A model generated the notes under the pieces. It was given only the letters and a program-made list of their open reading frames with translations. It did no database searches and was not told the DNA's origin. A stretch of 42,667 nucleotides of DNA. Origin: Betaproteobacteria bacterium (lineage in GTDB: Bacteria; Pseudomonadota; Gammaproteobacteria; Burkholderiales; SG8-39). Of this stretch, positions 41,342-42,667 are shown piece after piece. The stretch spans positions 1 through 42,667 of the forward strand of contig JACRAS010000164.1 of the NCBI GenBank assembly GCA_016234705.1. Reading direction: 5' to 3'. Within the stretch, counting starts at the first letter, position 1. Each line of letters begins with the position of its first letter. Both the position numbers and the translations under genes were made by a program.

Positions 41342-42667
41342 ATGTTTTCAGGACTTAGAATCAGCCTGCGACTGGGGCTCGCCTTTGCTTTATCCACGCT
41401 GCTGTCCGTGGCGCTGGGCCTGATCGCCGTGTACGAGACCCGCGTCATGAACGACCAATGGCAGACGTTCAAGCAGGGCGTGCTCGCCAAGCGCAGCGCG
41501 AGCACGAATGCCATTAGCGCGCTCGGCGATGGCGTGCATCATTTCAAGAACTTCATCATCCGCGGCGGCGACTATGCGAAACGGTTCGGCGACGATATGA
41601 GCGCCGTCGATCGCGTTGCCGACGACTACAAGAGGGCGGGGAACATCAGCGCCGAGGAAGAAAAGGCGCTGGCCAGCGTGCACGCGGCGACCGCCACATA
41701 CCGGCACGACATGGAAACGCTGGTCGCGCTGCGCGAGAAGAAAGCCGACGTCGCCGAACTCGACAAGGCGGTCAAGGGCGCCGACAAGGCGATCGACGCC
41801 GCCATCGCGAGATTGCGCGAGCTCACCGAAGAGAGCACCAAGCGCGCCGACGCGGAACTGATGGCGGTAGGCGCACAAGCCGAACGCCTGGCGCTCGCGG
41901 CGCTGGCGCTCGTGGTGCTGATATCGGTGCTCTCGGCGGTGTTGATCACGCGCAGCATCACCCGGCCCTTGGCGAAAGCGGTCGCGGTATCCAATGCGCT
42001 CGCCGGCGGCGACCTGGCCGTGCAGATCGAGGTCAACAGCCGGGACGAAACCGGGCAACTGCTCGCGGCGATGCAGAACATGGTAGCCCGGTTGAAACAG
42101 GTGATCGACGGCCAGCGCGCGCTGGTGGCGGCGGCCAACCGCGGGGATTTCAAGGCGCGCGTCGATCTGGCGGGCCTTGAAGGTTTCCAGAAGGAAATGG
42201 GCGAGGGGCTCAACCAACTGGTTGCCACCACCGGTGCGAGCATAGACGACGTGGTGCGCGTGATGGGCGCCGTGTCCGAAGGCGATCTCACCAGCGGCAT
42301 CGTCAAGCCTTACGAAGGGGCATTCGGCGAACTCAAGCAATACACCAACAACACACTGGCGAAGCTCGCGCAGATCATCAGCGAAGTGCGCGGCTCGGCC
42401 GATTCCTTGTCCGGGGCCGCGGAAGAGGTGAACGCGACGGCGCAGTCGCTGTCGCAGTCCTCGAGCGAGCAGGCCGCCGGGGTGGAGGAGACCAGCGCCT
42501 CGATCGAGCAGATGACCGCCTCGATCTCGCAGAACACCGAGAACGCCAAGGTCACCGACGGCATGGCGGCCAAGGCGGCGAAGGAAGCCACCGAGGGCGG
42601 CGAGGCGGTGAAGTCCACGGTGGCGGCGATGAAGCAGATCGCGAAGAAGATCGGCATCATCGACGAC
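41342..42667 (+). CDS. methyl-accepting chemotaxis protein, 3' end outside the window
   Basis: 442 codons are visible without a stop. Order: membrane segment at about 11-31 (LGLAFALSTLLSVALGLIAV), a periplasmic helical sensor domain (about 32-182, four-helix-bundle-like), membrane segment at about 183-204 (LALAALALVVLISVLSAVLI), HAMP from SITRPLAKAVAVSNALAGGD, a second HAMP-like stretch (GDFKARVDLAGLEGF to VSEGDLTSGIV), then the start of the signalling domain (SSSEQAAGVEETSASIEQMT). The tip itself is missing. AAAGGAG precedes the ATG. The ligand is unknown. Confidence 0.93.
   Translation, partial: MFSGLRISLRLGLAFALSTLLSVALGLIAVYETRVMNDQWQTFKQGVLAKRSASTNAISALGDGVHHFKNFIIRGGDYAKRFGDDMSAVDRVADDYKRAGNISAEEEKALASVHAATATYRHDMETLVALREKKADVAELDKAVKGADKAIDAAIARLRELTEESTKRADAELMAVGAQAERLALAALALVVLISVLSAVLITRSITRPLAKAVAVSNALAGGDLAVQIEVNSRDETGQLLAAMQNMVARLKQVIDGQRALVAAANRGDFKARVDLAGLEGFQKEMGEGLNQLVATTGASIDDVVRVMGAVSEGDLTSGIVKPYEGAFGELKQYTNNTLAKLAQIISEVRGSADSLSGAAEEVNATAQSLSQSSSEQAAGVEETSASIEQMTASISQNTENAKVTDGMAAKAAKEATEGGEAVKSTVAAMKQIAKKIGIIDD

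Overview
The window is a GC-rich flagellar, c-di-GMP and chemotaxis gene block. Gene content and order suggest a motile betaproteobacterium (Nitrosomonadales/Rhodocyclales-like), but the sequence alone does not fix the genus. The features behind this are a P/L-ring Gram-negative flagellum, an FlgJ with a muramidase-type C-terminal domain, a fliC-flaG-fliD-fliS-fliT cluster followed by a second fliK-like gene and an FlhB C-terminal paralogue, and sigma-28 promoters of the TAAA-N15-GCCGATAA type.

Layout. (1) 1-440: the start of an NTF2/SnoaL-like gene on the minus strand, then a broken integron-type integrase 5' end that still carries a LexA box. (2) 440-12881: flgA (minus), divergent from flgBCDEFGHIJKL (plus), ending in a small putative lipoprotein gene. 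(3) 12878-24488: the basal body, export and switch genes on the minus strand, transcribed fliF-G-H-I-J-K-L-M-N-O-P-Q-R, converging on the flg operon. (4) 24796-25972: fliE (plus) and an unknown membrane coiled-coil protein. (5) 26175-33591 (minus), transcribed fliC-flaG-fliD-fliS-fliT-fliK2-flhB2-ycgR-dnaJ-like. (6) 33822-36628: two diguanylate cyclases on the minus strand, the upstream one with a near-perfect sigma-28 promoter. (7) 37188-42667 (plus): a possible leader ORF, an MCP/CheZ-like protein, cheY, a STAS protein, cheA, and an MCP cut off by the window edge.

How it works together. Regions 2-5 supply almost the whole rod, hook, rings, C-ring, export gate, filament, caps and chaperones. 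flhA, full-length flhB, flhF, fliA, flgM, flgN, motAB, cheW, cheR and cheB are not here. The late region links flagellin synthesis with c-di-GMP enzymes and a YcgR-type brake. CheA carries tandem motifs resembling the MshEN c-di-GMP-binding repeat, so c-di-GMP may reach the switch by more than one route.

Most unusual points: fliH carries two in-frame copies of a dispersed palindromic repeat, one with a premature stop. fliK has a degenerate in-frame duplication (546 bp period) of its C-terminal domain. The receptor-like protein upstream of cheY has a CheZ-like FQDxTxQ segment. CheA has MshEN-like motifs.
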